From positions 62,001 through 126,000 of the forward strand of contig CANQAV010000001.1 in the NCBI GenBank assembly GCA_947589425.1: 64,000 nucleotides of DNA, in the 5' to 3' direction. How positions within the stretch are numbered: the stretch's first letter is position 1; every line of letters starts with the position of its first letter. Below, one piece after another: positions 1-9,506 of the stretch. The notes below the pieces were generated by a model that saw only the letters and a list, made by a program, of their open reading frames with translations, had not been told where the DNA came from and searched no databases. This stretch comes from Candidatus Gastranaerophilales bacterium (GTDB lineage: Bacteria > Cyanobacteriota > Vampirovibrionia > Gastranaerophilales > Gastranaerophilaceae). Both the position numbers and the translations under genes were made by a program.

Positions 1-722
1 ATAGAGTGCGCATAATCAATAAGCTCTTTTAATTTATCCGGCCCGCCGAGATATTTTGAAGGCGCAAATTTATCAACGCCGTCATAGCCCCAGTTAAACG
101 AATATGTGTTTTCAACGGGCATGATTTCAATAGCATTAAAGCCCATATCAAAAGCTTTTTTGAACTGTTCTTTTGCTCCTTCAAAATCGCCTCTTTTAGA
201 AAGAGTTGCAATGTTAACTTCAAAAATTCTAAGTGCGCTCAAAGGTGTTAAACCGTTTTGGGGGTTTGCAAGGCGTGATATTCTTTTTTTATCATCTTTA
301 AACCACTTATCATCTTTCCACTTATATTTTTTGTGGTCATATATAACTGATTCACCCAGCAGTTTATCCTGTTTATATGAATAAGGGTCTTTAACTTTGT
401 CTATTGTGCCGTCATTTTTATGCAAAGAATAAAAATAGCTTGCTCCGTCATAGGCAACGGACGAAGGAACGGGTAAATCCGTCTCAAAAACACCTTCTCC
501 TTTGTTTCTTAACTCATATTGAGAAATTTTTGAACTGTCTTCTTTATCCAAAAGATGAACATATACCTGATTTACACTCGGGTATGTAAAAAGTTTAAAA
601 TCAACCCCTTCGTTATCCGGGCGCACAACCGCACCCCAACTTTTATGCTCCGCAAGAGCATTTTTAAACACGGGATATTTACGGTTAAATTTATTTGCAA
701 TACTAATACTGTTAATTTTCAA
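1..722 (-). CDS. GH13 alpha-glucan branching/trehalohydrolase-like enzyme (3' part off window)
   Basis: This reading frame is open from 722 to the left edge, so only about the first 240 residues are visible. Around residues 195-235 it has a GH13 (alpha-amylase family) hallmark: IEIMPVENTYSFNWGYDG, followed by FAPSKYLGGPDKLKELIDYAH. This is the first barrel region of 1,4-alpha-glucan branching enzymes and maltooligosyltrehalose trehalohydrolases. The N-terminal 100 residues (SWGAVVRPDNEGVDFKLF) fit a CBM48-like domain. I chose TTG at 722 because AGGTGA lies just upstream and no in-frame ATG fits. With glgA elsewhere in the window, a role in glycogen metabolism is inferred. Branching enzyme and trehalohydrolase cannot be told apart here because the catalytic residues lie outside the window. 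Confidence 0.72.
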   Translation of the reverse strand, partial: MKINSISIANKFNRKYPVFKNALAEHKSWGAVVRPDNEGVDFKLFTYPSVNQVYVHLLDKEDSSKISQYELRNKGEGVFETDLPVPSSVAYDGASYFYSLHKNDGTIDKVKDPYSYKQDKLLGESVIYDHKKYKWKDDKWFKDDKKRISRLANPQNGLTPLSALRIFEVNIATLSKRGDFEGAKEQFKKAFDMGFNAIEIMPVENTYSFNWGYDGVDKFAPSKYLGGPDKLKELIDYAHS

Positions 723-797
723 GTCATCACCTAACTCTATGCGATAACTATATTTTACAATAAATAACAGTCATGAAAAATAGTTTATGTTTCTTAA

Positions 798-1475
798 CTA
801 TTCGTCTAACACGCCAAGTATTGTAAGGAAAGATTTTGTATCGCCGTCAACAAAAATCGGAACTTTATCGCATCCGCAATCACGAAGTGCAAAATACATA
901 CATTGATTATTGTTACCCAGCGAATCATCAATTTTAACAATGGTCATTTCTTTTTTATAATCATCGCCGTACATTTTTGCAAGCTTTGCAAGCCCTTCCC
1001 TCAAAAAATAAACTTTAACCGTTGAAGGAGAAACTTTTTTGGCATATAATGCTTCGTTGTCACACTGTTCTTTAAATCGCCTTTTATAATCATCTTCACA
1101 TTTTGCTGCGTTTCCGCCGGGAAGATAAAGATATTCATCAAACTTTTCAGGCTCAACATAGACCGTTTCATAACCGTATCTTGGTTTATCAACTCTATCT
1201 TCTATGTTTTTAATATTCTTATATGCAACAGTATCACATTTATTATATTTAATTCCGTTAACCGCACAATATGATTCCAGCTTCTCATCAAAATCATCCG
1301 GAGAATAAATTGTGGTAATAACCTCTTTCCTTTTAGGATCCATTACGTCAATTGTTTCAACGCCATTGTTATAACAATAATCAACAAGCTGCGTAACATT
1401 ATCTTGTTTTGTTTCCAGTGATTGGCATGATGATTGAACTTTATAAATACTACCGAATGAAATTGGGGAAATCAT
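798..1475 (-). CDS. hypothetical protein with N-terminal ISPISFG motif
   Basis: A 225-residue protein with no family I recognise. It starts MISPISFGSIYKV, which resembles the N-termini of several other proteins in this window, including the neighbouring GH13 gene. The rest is hydrophilic and rich in Asp, Lys and Cys. There is no membrane segment or classical signal peptide. A good ribosome binding site (AGGAGCAAAT) supports the ATG at 1475. It lies between the GH13 gene and the pilus ATPase operon, which gives no clear functional hint. Confidence 0.75.
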   Translation of the reverse strand: MISPISFGSIYKVQSSCQSLETKQDNVTQLVDYCYNNGVETIDVMDPKRKEVITTIYSPDDFDEKLESYCAVNGIKYNKCDTVAYKNIKNIEDRVDKPRYGYETVYVEPEKFDEYLYLPGGNAAKCEDDYKRRFKEQCDNEALYAKKVSPSTVKVYFLREGLAKLAKMYGDDYKKEMTIVKIDDSLGNNNQCMYFALRDCGCDKVPIFVDGDTKSFLTILGVLDE

Positions 1476-1525
1476 ATTTGCTCCTTTTTTTGTTTAATAT
1501 TATAACCGTACAAAACATGTGAAGA

Positions 1526-2938
1526 TTAAAAATTGCCCGTATTAAATAAATATTTTTCCAAATCATTTTTATCAAATACTTCAATACTTTCTTTGTTATG
1601 AATAAACACAAGACAGCTTATTACCGATTTAAACGTCGTAAATTCGCTGAATTCAAATTTTCTTCTTAAATCGTCAACATTTTCAGCTAAAAATTCCGTA
1701 ATAAGAGCTTTATTCTTAAAAGTCAAAGAAGTGAAAAAGTCCAGTCCTTCTTTTGTTGTAATCCCTTCAAAATAAATAATATCAGGGGATTGAAATTCAA
1801 TAAATCTCATTGCTTTATCTAAATTAAAACCGATATTTTCATTTAATTCGCACTGTGAAATATTTTTTAATTTATATTTTGCAACAGATTCAAGAGTCAT
1901 TACATTTTTTGATTTTGAAATTAAGTTTGATAAAATTGAATATATTAAATGTGTTTTTCCCGAAAGAGAAGCTCCGCATATTAAAACCACTCCCGGTTTT
2001 TCAAGAGAATTTCTTATGAGCTCAATTTTATCCTGAGGAATATTTAATTTATCTATCGAAATTGGCGGATGATATATTTTAATTAAAATTCTCTCACCGT
2101 TAATTGTGGGGAAAGCACTCACGCTTGCCGTTAATTCACAATTATCAACGTTAAAAGTTAGCTTACCCAATTGAGGAATTTCATACACATTTGGGTCAAG
2201 CCCGCTTAATAATTTAAGAGATTGAATAAATGAATTCGTTAAAAGACTTGGAATCACACCCGTTTTTGCGATTTCAGACTGTTTTTTAAAATTAACACAA
2301 AGACCTTCTTGCGTATTTTCAAAAAACAGTTCATGGACATCTTGGCATATTGCCTGTTTTAAAATTGCCCTAAATAACGATTTAATATGTTCTTGAGATA
2401 AATTATCACTGTGAAGCTCCTCTTGCCAGCTGTAGGCTTTAGAGTTATCTATGTTGATATCATCTACCCTGCCTTTAATCTCATAGTATTCATTAATTTT
2501 TTTTAGAATGCTTTTTTCGGAAGCTATAACAGGGTCAATGTTTTTCCCTGTTAAATGCATTATTTTATCTATTGAAAATAAGTCCATAGGGTCAGCCATA
2601 GCAACCGTTAAGGTATCTTCAATTATAAAAAGGGGAAGAATTTTAAAGCGCAGGGCATCTTTATATCCGATAAAATCAAGACATTTTTTATCAATCGAAT
2701 AGTCTTCAAGGTTTACCGAAGGCGTATGGAGTTTTTCTTCCAAAAATTTCATCAATACATCTTCTTGAATCATTCTTGTATTAATTAAAATCTGCCCGAT
2801 ATTTGTATTCTGTGCAATTGCAAGTTCCTGAGCATGTTCTATATCATCATAAGTTACAAGATTATCTCTTACGAGGTCATATTTAAGCCTGTCAAGAGTT
2901 TTATTATCTAATGAAGCATTATCATTCAACAAATCCAT
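1526..2938 (-). CDS. divergent PilB/GspE-like ATPase with MshEN domain
   Basis: A 470-residue protein with the domain order of type II secretion/type IV pilus assembly ATPases. Residues about 25-150 look like a MshEN (GspE N-terminal) domain (IGQILINTRMIQEDVLMKFLEEKL, then VAMADPMDLFSID). The P-loop ATPase follows, with Walker A GASLSGKT at 322-329 and a Walker B-like QSPDIIYFEGI. It is shorter than usual PilB (about 550-650 residues), and the tetracysteine zinc motif and canonical Asp/His boxes are not evident, so it may be regulatory or a specialised motor. It is the last gene of an operon, 9 bases after a CheY-like regulator and behind a hybrid kinase. Control of pilus assembly by the two-component pair is inferred. 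Confidence 0.75.
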   Translation of the reverse strand: MDLLNDNASLDNKTLDRLKYDLVRDNLVTYDDIEHAQELAIAQNTNIGQILINTRMIQEDVLMKFLEEKLHTPSVNLEDYSIDKKCLDFIGYKDALRFKILPLFIIEDTLTVAMADPMDLFSIDKIMHLTGKNIDPVIASEKSILKKINEYYEIKGRVDDINIDNSKAYSWQEELHSDNLSQEHIKSLFRAILKQAICQDVHELFFENTQEGLCVNFKKQSEIAKTGVIPSLLTNSFIQSLKLLSGLDPNVYEIPQLGKLTFNVDNCELTASVSAFPTINGERILIKIYHPPISIDKLNIPQDKIELIRNSLEKPGVVLICGASLSGKTHLIYSILSNLISKSKNVMTLESVAKYKLKNISQCELNENIGFNLDKAMRFIEFQSPDIIYFEGITTKEGLDFFTSLTFKNKALITEFLAENVDDLRRKFEFSEFTTFKSVISCLVFIHNKESIEVFDKNDLEKYLFNTGNF

Positions 2939-2947
2939 ATTTACACC

Positions 2948-3310
2948 TTATGCCAAATATTTGTTAATTTTTTCAAGCACTTCCGAAAATTCAAAAGGTT
3001 TTGTAATATATTCATCCGCCCCCGTTTCTTCGCCGATTAATTTGTCCTCATCCTGACTGCGGGCGGTTATCATTATTATGGGAATGTTTTTATATTTGGT
3101 ATCAAACTTTAAAAGTCTGCATATTTTATAACCGTTAATTTTTGGCATCATAACATCCAATATAACCAAATCGGGATGTTCATTTTTTGCCATATTAAGC
3201 CCCATCTCGCCGTCATATGCACAGATACATTCAAATCCTTTTGCCTTTAACATAAAAGAAAGGGTTTCAACAATATCATTCTCATCATCAACTATTAAAA
3301 TCTTTTTCAT
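2948..3310 (-). CDS. CheY-like single-domain response regulator
   Basis: A 120-residue stand-alone receiver domain. The acidic pocket (IVDDENDI), the phospho-acceptor Asp in DLVILDVMMPKINGY, the Thr switch residue (IMITARS) and the Lys of ITKPFEF are all present, so it should be phosphorylatable. There is no output domain, so it presumably acts by protein-protein contact, for example on the adjacent PilB-like ATPase. Its start overlaps the end of the upstream histidine kinase by 4 bases (ATGA), so the two are translationally coupled and the kinase is the likely phosphodonor. Confidence 0.92.
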   Translation of the reverse strand: MKKILIVDDENDIVETLSFMLKAKGFECICAYDGEMGLNMAKNEHPDLVILDVMMPKINGYKICRLLKFDTKYKNIPIIMITARSQDEDKLIGEETGADEYITKPFEFSEVLEKINKYLA

Positions 3311-5349
3311 ATTGTATTTCCTTGGTCATCTAAAACAGCAATAATCTTTTCAACATCCGCACCATCTTTTGATGAATGCGCCTTAGATAATATTATATCA
3401 CACCCCCTTGGCAGTTTTGAAATATATTCATAAATCGTATTGTAAACCGCTAAAAACGATTCAAGGGTAATTTTTGGAATAAATACATAATATTGAATTT
3501 TGTCATCTGACTTAATTTCAGCTTCGCCTGAAAGTCTTGTTAAGTTCAAAAGCTTCTGCTCTTTTAAGCTGTCAATTAAATTAATGTCAGCACTATAAAC
3601 AAACTTTAAAATACCGACATCATCATTATTTATTAAAGCACGGGACAAATTCATTTTAAAAATTTTGAGATTATCCGCAAAAGGCAAAATTACGGTAAAA
3701 GTTGAGCCTTTTTGTTCAACGCTTTCAACCCATATAGCTCCCTGATGAGAATCAATTAATTGTTTTGTAATTGTAAGACCAAGCCCCACGCCGCCTTTAT
3801 TACGATTAAGCGAGCTTTCGATTTGAGAAAATTTATCAAATATTTTTGGTATATCTTCTTCTTTTATACCGATTCCGGTATCTTCAACCGCAATTTTTAT
3901 ATATTTTCCCAAAGGAACAATCTTGGGCATAATAAGCCTGTCTTTATCAATATCGGAAGCATCCGTAATATCTGCGCTGACATTAATCTTACCATCTTGA
4001 GGAGTAAATTTAAGAGCATTTGAAACAAGGTTTGAAAGTATCTGCTCTACACGTCTTAAATCGACATAAATTTCGGGAAGTTTTTGCTTAATATCAAGAT
4101 TAATTTTAATATTTTTTTCGTTTGCCACTTGTTCATAAGTCTTTTGAAGCAATTCAAGCGAAGGGGTGATATCAGCCATTTTATATTTAAGGTCAAGTTT
4201 GCCCGTTTGTATTCTTGATAAATCCAATAAATCTTCAATAATACCCGACAATCTTTGAATATTTCTTTTTGCCATTGTAATAAAATTTCGAGCATCATCC
4301 GTAATATCTCCCGCTTGTCCGCTAAGAACAATTTCAAGAGAATTGTTAACGGGTGTCAATGGTGTTCTTAGTTCGTGAGATACGATTGATACAAATTCCG
4401 ATTTTAATTTTTCCAATTTTTCAAGCTTTTTATTAGTGACGGAAATCTCTTCATAAAGTTTTGCGCTTCTTAAAGGAAGGGCAACCTGATGAGCTATGGC
4501 TTGAAAACATGTAACATCTTCAGAGTTAAAAGGCGTTTGTCGAAATAATTCAACAACGCCGAAAAAATCATCCCCAACCTTAATAGGCGCAAACATGGAG
4601 TCAAAACTTATTGCTTCGAGCCCGTACACTCTGTTTGAGCGTGCTTGTTTAACTTTTTGAACAATTTCAACCTCGTCATAGCTTTGATTATTAAATAATC
4701 CCGAATCGTCCGATATTGTTTTATAACTCAAAAAAGAGCGGATTTTAAGAGCATCAATCAAATTTTGAGAAGGTGTGTGAATTGTATTTAAATTAAATAC
4801 CGGATTTCCTATTGAATTAAATATCAAAACACAGGATATATCAAAGCTCAATGTTTTTTCCATTGCTTCGGTCATAATATCATAAAGTTTTTTGGTATTA
4901 AGTGTCCCCGCAAATTGAGAACTGGTATTGTATAAAACATTCAATTGGTAAAGGCTTCTTGATAACTCTTTATTGTTTTCATACAGTCTGTCGAGAGATT
5001 TTTTAATTTTAATATGCGAATTAATTGTTGAAACCAATACATCTGATTTAACGGGATACTCCACAAGTCCGTCAGCCAAGTTCATAAATTCACCCGTGTT
5101 GTCATTCAAAAGCAGAATAATTTGCGTATTTCTGTTTTTTGAACCTGATTTTATCTGCCTTATTATAAATTCACAATTGTTTATACCGCTGTCTATAAGG
5201 ACTATATCAGGTATGTAATTATATATTTGAGATAAAATATCTTCAAGCGTATTCTGAGCCTCAACAATTTCAAACTTGTTTAGAAGCAAAGTCGGTCTTA
5301 TTGAAGAATTTTTTTCGTTCCGGTTTAAAAGCAGAAAAATCTTAGTCAT
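3307..5349 (-). CDS. hybrid sensor histidine kinase (receiver-like, GAF, HisKA, HATPase)
   Basis: A 680-residue soluble sensor kinase. Residues 1-115 form a receiver-like domain with an Asp in DIVLIDSGI but a degenerate acidic pocket. A GAF-type sensor region follows (about 140-300: DVTCFQAIAHQVALPLRSAKL). The HisKA box FVSIVSHELRTPL has its phospho-acceptor His at residue 325. The HATPase has N box NLVSNALKF, G1 DTGIGI and G2 GGVGLGLTI. An extra C-terminal region of about 100 residues after the ATPase is not recognised. There are no membrane segments, so it senses a cytoplasmic signal. It heads the operon with the CheY-like regulator and the pilus-type ATPase. Confidence 0.9.
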   Translation of the reverse strand: MTKIFLLLNRNEKNSSIRPTLLLNKFEIVEAQNTLEDILSQIYNYIPDIVLIDSGINNCEFIIRQIKSGSKNRNTQIILLLNDNTGEFMNLADGLVEYPVKSDVLVSTINSHIKIKKSLDRLYENNKELSRSLYQLNVLYNTSSQFAGTLNTKKLYDIMTEAMEKTLSFDISCVLIFNSIGNPVFNLNTIHTPSQNLIDALKIRSFLSYKTISDDSGLFNNQSYDEVEIVQKVKQARSNRVYGLEAISFDSMFAPIKVGDDFFGVVELFRQTPFNSEDVTCFQAIAHQVALPLRSAKLYEEISVTNKKLEKLEKLKSEFVSIVSHELRTPLTPVNNSLEIVLSGQAGDITDDARNFITMAKRNIQRLSGIIEDLLDLSRIQTGKLDLKYKMADITPSLELLQKTYEQVANEKNIKINLDIKQKLPEIYVDLRRVEQILSNLVSNALKFTPQDGKINVSADITDASDIDKDRLIMPKIVPLGKYIKIAVEDTGIGIKEEDIPKIFDKFSQIESSLNRNKGGVGLGLTITKQLIDSHQGAIWVESVEQKGSTFTVILPFADNLKIFKMNLSRALINNDDVGILKFVYSADINLIDSLKEQKLLNLTRLSGEAEIKSDDKIQYYVFIPKITLESFLAVYNTIYEYISKLPRGCDIILSKAHSSKDGADVEKIIAVLDDQGNTI

Positions 5350-5416
5350 AATAAAATTTTAACAGAGCAGATATTTTTGGCAATTTGGAAGGGTTTTGTT
5401 AACAAATTGAAATAAA

Positions 5417-6784
5417 TCATTTCAAAAATTCAACAAGGTCAAAAGCGGTATTTATATTGTAGTCAATTATAATGTCAGCACTCGTTTTTCTTGTTTTTAA
5501 AATGTTTAATATCGGAGTCAGATAGCTTCTGTCTTTAGTACTTAATTTATTCTTTGCAATATTAAATAATTTTGCCGCAACGCTCCAGCCGTCAAAGCTT
5601 TTATTAACCTTAAAATCAAGACCGAAAGATATCAAAAGCTTATTATATTTTTCTATATCAGAAAGCTTTAAAAAATTGAACTTGCGGATTAGCTTTTTAA
5701 TATCACAATTTAAAAGCCCTTTATAAAACGCACACAAAGCAAGAGCCATTTGAGGGTTTGAACTGTCATGGTTTCTTATTTCAATATATTTTTTTAATCT
5801 CACATCAGGAAAACAAAGACTTTGATGAAGAATATAATCTTTCATTTGAGCTTTAAAACCCAAAAAACCTTCTTTCATAAATTCTCTGAAATTTAATTTG
5901 CCTTTAATCGGAATAATTTTATCATCCCGCTCAATATATACCATAGGGACATTCAAAATTTCATCAATATAATTTTTAAAGACATTTTTTTCTTTATTGA
6001 AATCAAAAAAAGAATTTTTAAAAATATTTTGATAAAACATATTACACCTTGAAGAGCCCGTATAGCGCCATACATTAGCCCTGTTTGTTTTATTTGATGA
6101 TAAAACATTATTTTCAAAGGGACTGTTTGCGCACAGGGCGCACATAAAAGGCATTATAAGATTAAGAAATTTAAGCTTTAAATATGCATCAACACTGTCT
6201 TTATAATCAACATTCACCTGGATACCCGCACTTTGCCGCATCATTTTTGTGCACAATTCGGAATCCTTGCAATAGGGCAGATATTCATTCATTATCCGAT
6301 ATCTTCTTTTCGGGATTATTTTTATATCATCAACAGCGCTTTTTGGAGTTAATCCGTAGCCTAAAAATATAACATCATAAAAAGATGCAATCTCATCCAA
6401 AACAGAGATAATTTTTGTCAATTCCAAATCAATTTCAAGAATATCTTTTTTAGGGCTCAAGCTTATCTCCATTTGACAGCCCGGTTCAAGCGAAATTGAA
6501 GAACAATCGTTTGATATTGCACCTATGATATTTTCCTTATCATATAACAAATCCCAATCTAAAATTTTTGCAAAATGCGAAATTATAGCCGACATTTTTT
6601 CATAAGAAGCATTCTCAAGAGTATTTTTATCAAGACTCAATCTTTCATATTCAAGTCCGAATAAAAATTCTTTTTTATTTTTAGGACAGTAGAATTTTTC
6701 AATCTCATCCAAAGTGACAGATGCACTATTATTATCTGAAACAATCCTTAAATCGGGCTTATTTTCGGTTTCTAAATTTAGCAT
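5417..6784 (-). CDS. gshA: glutamate-cysteine ligase, GCS2 type
   Basis: The 455-residue product matches the GCS2 family (plant/proteobacterial/cyanobacterial type), which makes gamma-glutamylcysteine, the first step of glutathione synthesis. Visible family landmarks are FLFGLEYERLSL near the N-terminus, SLEPGCQMEISLSP (active-site acidic residues), MMRQSAGIQVNVDY and the C-terminal YIEIRNHDSSNP. I placed the start at ATG 6784, not the TTG at 6790: a -10-like TAAGAT (6791-6796) ends 6 bases before this ATG, which suggests a leaderless transcript. It is divergent from rsmA. No gshB is in the window, so whether full glutathione is made cannot be judged. Confidence 0.88.
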   Translation of the reverse strand: MLNLETENKPDLRIVSDNNSASVTLDEIEKFYCPKNKKEFLFGLEYERLSLDKNTLENASYEKMSAIISHFAKILDWDLLYDKENIIGAISNDCSSISLEPGCQMEISLSPKKDILEIDLELTKIISVLDEIASFYDVIFLGYGLTPKSAVDDIKIIPKRRYRIMNEYLPYCKDSELCTKMMRQSAGIQVNVDYKDSVDAYLKLKFLNLIMPFMCALCANSPFENNVLSSNKTNRANVWRYTGSSRCNMFYQNIFKNSFFDFNKEKNVFKNYIDEILNVPMVYIERDDKIIPIKGKLNFREFMKEGFLGFKAQMKDYILHQSLCFPDVRLKKYIEIRNHDSSNPQMALALCAFYKGLLNCDIKKLIRKFNFLKLSDIEKYNKLLISFGLDFKVNKSFDGWSVAAKLFNIAKNKLSTKDRSYLTPILNILKTRKTSADIIIDYNINTAFDLVEFLK

Positions 6785-6854
6785 ATTCAAATCTTATCAC
6801 AAATAATAATTTTATAATCCCTAGACATGGCTAATTTTTTGTTAAAATAAATTT

Positions 6855-7700
6855 ATGGGACAAGATTTAAATTATATTTTAAGAGCAAAAAAATTCAGAG
6901 CAAAAAAATCTTTAGGGCAAAATTTTTTAACCGATGAAGATGTAATTGATTTCATTTCAAATCAAGCAAAAGAGGATGATGAAATACTTGAAATCGGAGC
7001 GGGGCTGGGCTTTGTAACAGAGCGCCTTGTAAATAAAGCAAAAAAAGTTATTGCGCTTGAAATAGATAAAGATGCAATAAAAATTTTAAAAAACAATCTC
7101 TCAAATTATAATAATTTTACCCTTGTTGAAAAAGATATATTAAAAACCGATATAGATGAACTTAATTTTGAAAAAGATAAAATAAAAATAATTGCAAATA
7201 TCCCATACTACATTACAAGTCCGATTTTGGTACATTTGTTGGGCGAAATTGACGAAATATACCATAAGAACAGAAACAGAATTGAAGAAATTATTCTTAT
7301 GGTACAATATGAAGTTGCAAAAAGAATTTGCGCAGATGAAAATTCTCAAAACAAAGAATACGGACAGCTTTCAATTTTATCTCAAATGTATTGCGACGTT
7401 GAAATCATAAAAAAAGTTTCAAAAACGTCTTTTATGCCTTCTCCTAAGGTAGATAGCGCAATAGTAAGATTTAAAATAAACGAAAAACCAAAAGTCGAAA
7501 TTACAAGACTTTTAAAAAGAACGGTTAAGGCAATTTTTTGCGCAAGAAGAAAAAATATAAAAAATTCTCTTTTAAACGCAGGATTTTTAGGTGTCGAAGA
7601 AGCACTTTTAAAGGCGGGAACAGACAAAAATGAAAGAGGAGAAAAGTTATCAATAGAAAAAATCAAAGATATATCACAAGCATTATCGGAGTTTAATTAA
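6855..7700 (+). CDS. rsmA: 16S rRNA (adenine1518/1519-N6)-dimethyltransferase
   Basis: A 281-residue KsgA/RsmA family protein that dimethylates two adjacent adenines in the 3'-terminal helix of 16S rRNA during 30S maturation. The signature KKSLGQNFLTDE is followed by the SAM-binding motif EIGAGLGFVTERL and the catalytic IANIPYYITSPIL (NIPY motif). The C-terminal helical domain contains FMPSPKVDSAIVRF and CARRKNIKNSL, both typical. The start has no Shine-Dalgarno sequence; TAAAAT at 6843-6848 sits 6 bases before the ATG, so translation is probably leaderless. It overlaps ispE by one base (TAATG), a common pairing. Confidence 0.96.
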   Translation: MGQDLNYILRAKKFRAKKSLGQNFLTDEDVIDFISNQAKEDDEILEIGAGLGFVTERLVNKAKKVIALEIDKDAIKILKNNLSNYNNFTLVEKDILKTDIDELNFEKDKIKIIANIPYYITSPILVHLLGEIDEIYHKNRNRIEEIILMVQYEVAKRICADENSQNKEYGQLSILSQMYCDVEIIKKVSKTSFMPSPKVDSAIVRFKINEKPKVEITRLLKRTVKAIFCARRKNIKNSLLNAGFLGVEEALLKAGTDKNERGEKLSIEKIKDISQALSEFN

Positions 7701-8479
7701 TGAAAAAAATAAAAATCAAATGTCCCGCAAAAATCAACCTTGATTTAATGGTATATAAAAAAGAGCACAAAGCGCCTTACCACAAAATTAAAAGCATTAT
7801 GCAGACAATAAACTTATTCGATTTTATAACAATCGAACTTGATAACGGCGAAGGGATAAGCCTCTTTGGAAACAGCAGCGAAATTCCTTATGATGATACA
7901 AATCTCTGCTATAAAAGTGCCGAATTATTTTTTGATAAAATCAAAACAAAATATAAAACAAAAATTTATATCGAAAAAAATATTCCCGTATGCGCAGGTC
8001 TTGCAGGAGGCTCAACCGATGCCGCAGGGGTACTGTGGGGGCTTAATAAGCTTCTTGATTATCCGCTTAGTCTGAAAGAACTAAATGAAACAGGTTTAAT
8101 GTTAGGCTCGGATGTAAATTTTTGTCTTATCGGCGGAACAAAACTATGCAAAGGAAGAGGCGAAATAATAATTGATATGCCCTTCTATGACTTTAAATTA
8201 TCTCTTGTTAAGCCAAAGCATCTTAAAATCTCTGCAAAAGAAGCCTACAGTGCATTTGACGAACTCAAAAAAGAATCCGAATTTAGAAATGATTTAGAAT
8301 TTGCCCTTATTGATAAATATGAAGAACTTCAATACCTGCACTCTTTAGGACTTCAAATGTCAGGCTCGGGTCCGGCTTATTTTATGAGAGATAAAAATAT
8401 TGATTTTGAAATTGACAGGGATAAATACCTTGTAATAAATAATTTAAAATCAGTGAATCACGGAGTTGTGGATATTTAA
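7700..8479 (+). CDS. ispE: 4-diphosphocytidyl-2-C-methyl-D-erythritol kinase
   Basis: A 259-residue GHMP kinase that phosphorylates CDP-methylerythritol in the MEP pathway to isoprenoids. It starts with KIKCPAKINLDLMV and has the ATP-binding glycine-rich loop PVCAGLAGGSTDAAGVLWGLN and the C-terminal LQMSGSGPAYF motif. Its length is slightly below the usual 280-300. It is translationally coupled to rsmA and ends convergently with the next gene with a 4-base overlap. IspH, the last enzyme of the same pathway, is at 56-57 kb. Confidence 0.95.
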   Translation: MKKIKIKCPAKINLDLMVYKKEHKAPYHKIKSIMQTINLFDFITIELDNGEGISLFGNSSEIPYDDTNLCYKSAELFFDKIKTKYKTKIYIEKNIPVCAGLAGGSTDAAGVLWGLNKLLDYPLSLKELNETGLMLGSDVNFCLIGGTKLCKGRGEIIIDMPFYDFKLSLVKPKHLKISAKEAYSAFDELKKESEFRNDLEFALIDKYEELQYLHSLGLQMSGSGPAYFMRDKNIDFEIDRDKYLVINNLKSVNHGVVDI

Positions 8480-9435
8480 TTTAATTCCTCTTCAATTAGA
8501 TATCTCGGACGCTTTTTAACTTCTCTGAAAATTTGACCTAAATATTCCGCAACAATACCCGTACAGAATATCTGTATACCGCCAAAAAACGAGGTAAGAG
8601 TAATTGAGGTAGCCCAGCCGTTAGGAGAATCATTCCAAACAAGCTTTGCAATTATTGCCCACATGCCCGTTGTAAACCCGAACAGCATGAGGATAAAACC
8701 TAAAACACAAATTAACTTTAACGGCACAACACTGTATGAAGTAATACCGTTAACCGCTAATGCCGTTAAAGACAAGAGATTGAATTTTGATTTGCCTACT
8801 TTCCTCGGTTTCACATCAAAATAAACCGATGTTGTTGAAAAGCCGATTTCGTGGAAAAAACCCCTTAAAAACAAGTCCGTTTCCGAATATTGAGCTAAAA
8901 CGTCAAGCACTTCTTTTGAAACAAGTCTGTAATCGGAATGATTTTTAGGCATTGAAACACCGAGAATATGCATTAGTTTATAAAAAGCTAAAGCGGTTGT
9001 TTTTTTGATTACATCGTCTGTTTTTCTGTTATTTCTTATACCAAATACGATTTTATATCCTTCACAATATTTATCGACAAATTCTTCAATTTTATTTTCA
9101 TCCTGCTGCAAATCGGCATCAATTGTAATAACTGCAGAGCAGCCGATTTTATTAGCGCCCAGCATTCCCGCCAAAAGAGCGTTTTGATTTCCGAAGTTAG
9201 TTGAAAATTTAGCTCCTTTAATTCTGTTCGGATGTCTTGCAACCGCTTTTGCAATCTCAAGCCATGTTGAATCTTTCGAGCCGTCATCAACCAAATATAT
9301 ATAGCTATATTGAGAAATTTTTTCTTTTTTTTCAAGCTCATCCATAACCTCAAGCAATCTTTGGGTAGTTGATCGGATAAGCTCCGCTTCGTTATAACAG
9401 GGTATTACAATTGCAAGCCGTGTATCTTTTGCCAT
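8476..9435 (-). CDS. family 2 glycosyltransferase, DPM1/GtrB type, with two C-terminal membrane helices
   Basis: A 319-residue GT2 enzyme. The GT-A fold starts at LAIVIPCYNEAELI and has the metal-binding VITIDADLQQDENKI and a YRLVSKEVLD acceptor-site region. Two hydrophobic segments at about 230-300 (YSVVPLKLICVLGFILMLFG and FFGGIQIFCTGIVAEYLG) anchor it in the inner membrane. This is the layout of polyprenyl-phosphate glycosyltransferases (GtrB, ArnC, YfdH). It probably loads a sugar onto undecaprenyl phosphate for a surface glycan; donor and acceptor cannot be read from sequence. The binding site AGGAGAAAATAA precedes the ATG. Confidence 0.87.
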   Translation of the reverse strand: MAKDTRLAIVIPCYNEAELIRSTTQRLLEVMDELEKKEKISQYSYIYLVDDGSKDSTWLEIAKAVARHPNRIKGAKFSTNFGNQNALLAGMLGANKIGCSAVITIDADLQQDENKIEEFVDKYCEGYKIVFGIRNNRKTDDVIKKTTALAFYKLMHILGVSMPKNHSDYRLVSKEVLDVLAQYSETDLFLRGFFHEIGFSTTSVYFDVKPRKVGKSKFNLLSLTALAVNGITSYSVVPLKLICVLGFILMLFGFTTGMWAIIAKLVWNDSPNGWATSITLTSFFGGIQIFCTGIVAEYLGQIFREVKKRPRYLIEEELN

Positions 9436-9506
9436 TTATTTTCTCCTTATATTGATACTATCAAACTAAAAACCAACATGCAAATTTTGTGATAAAATTA
9501 ATTTAT

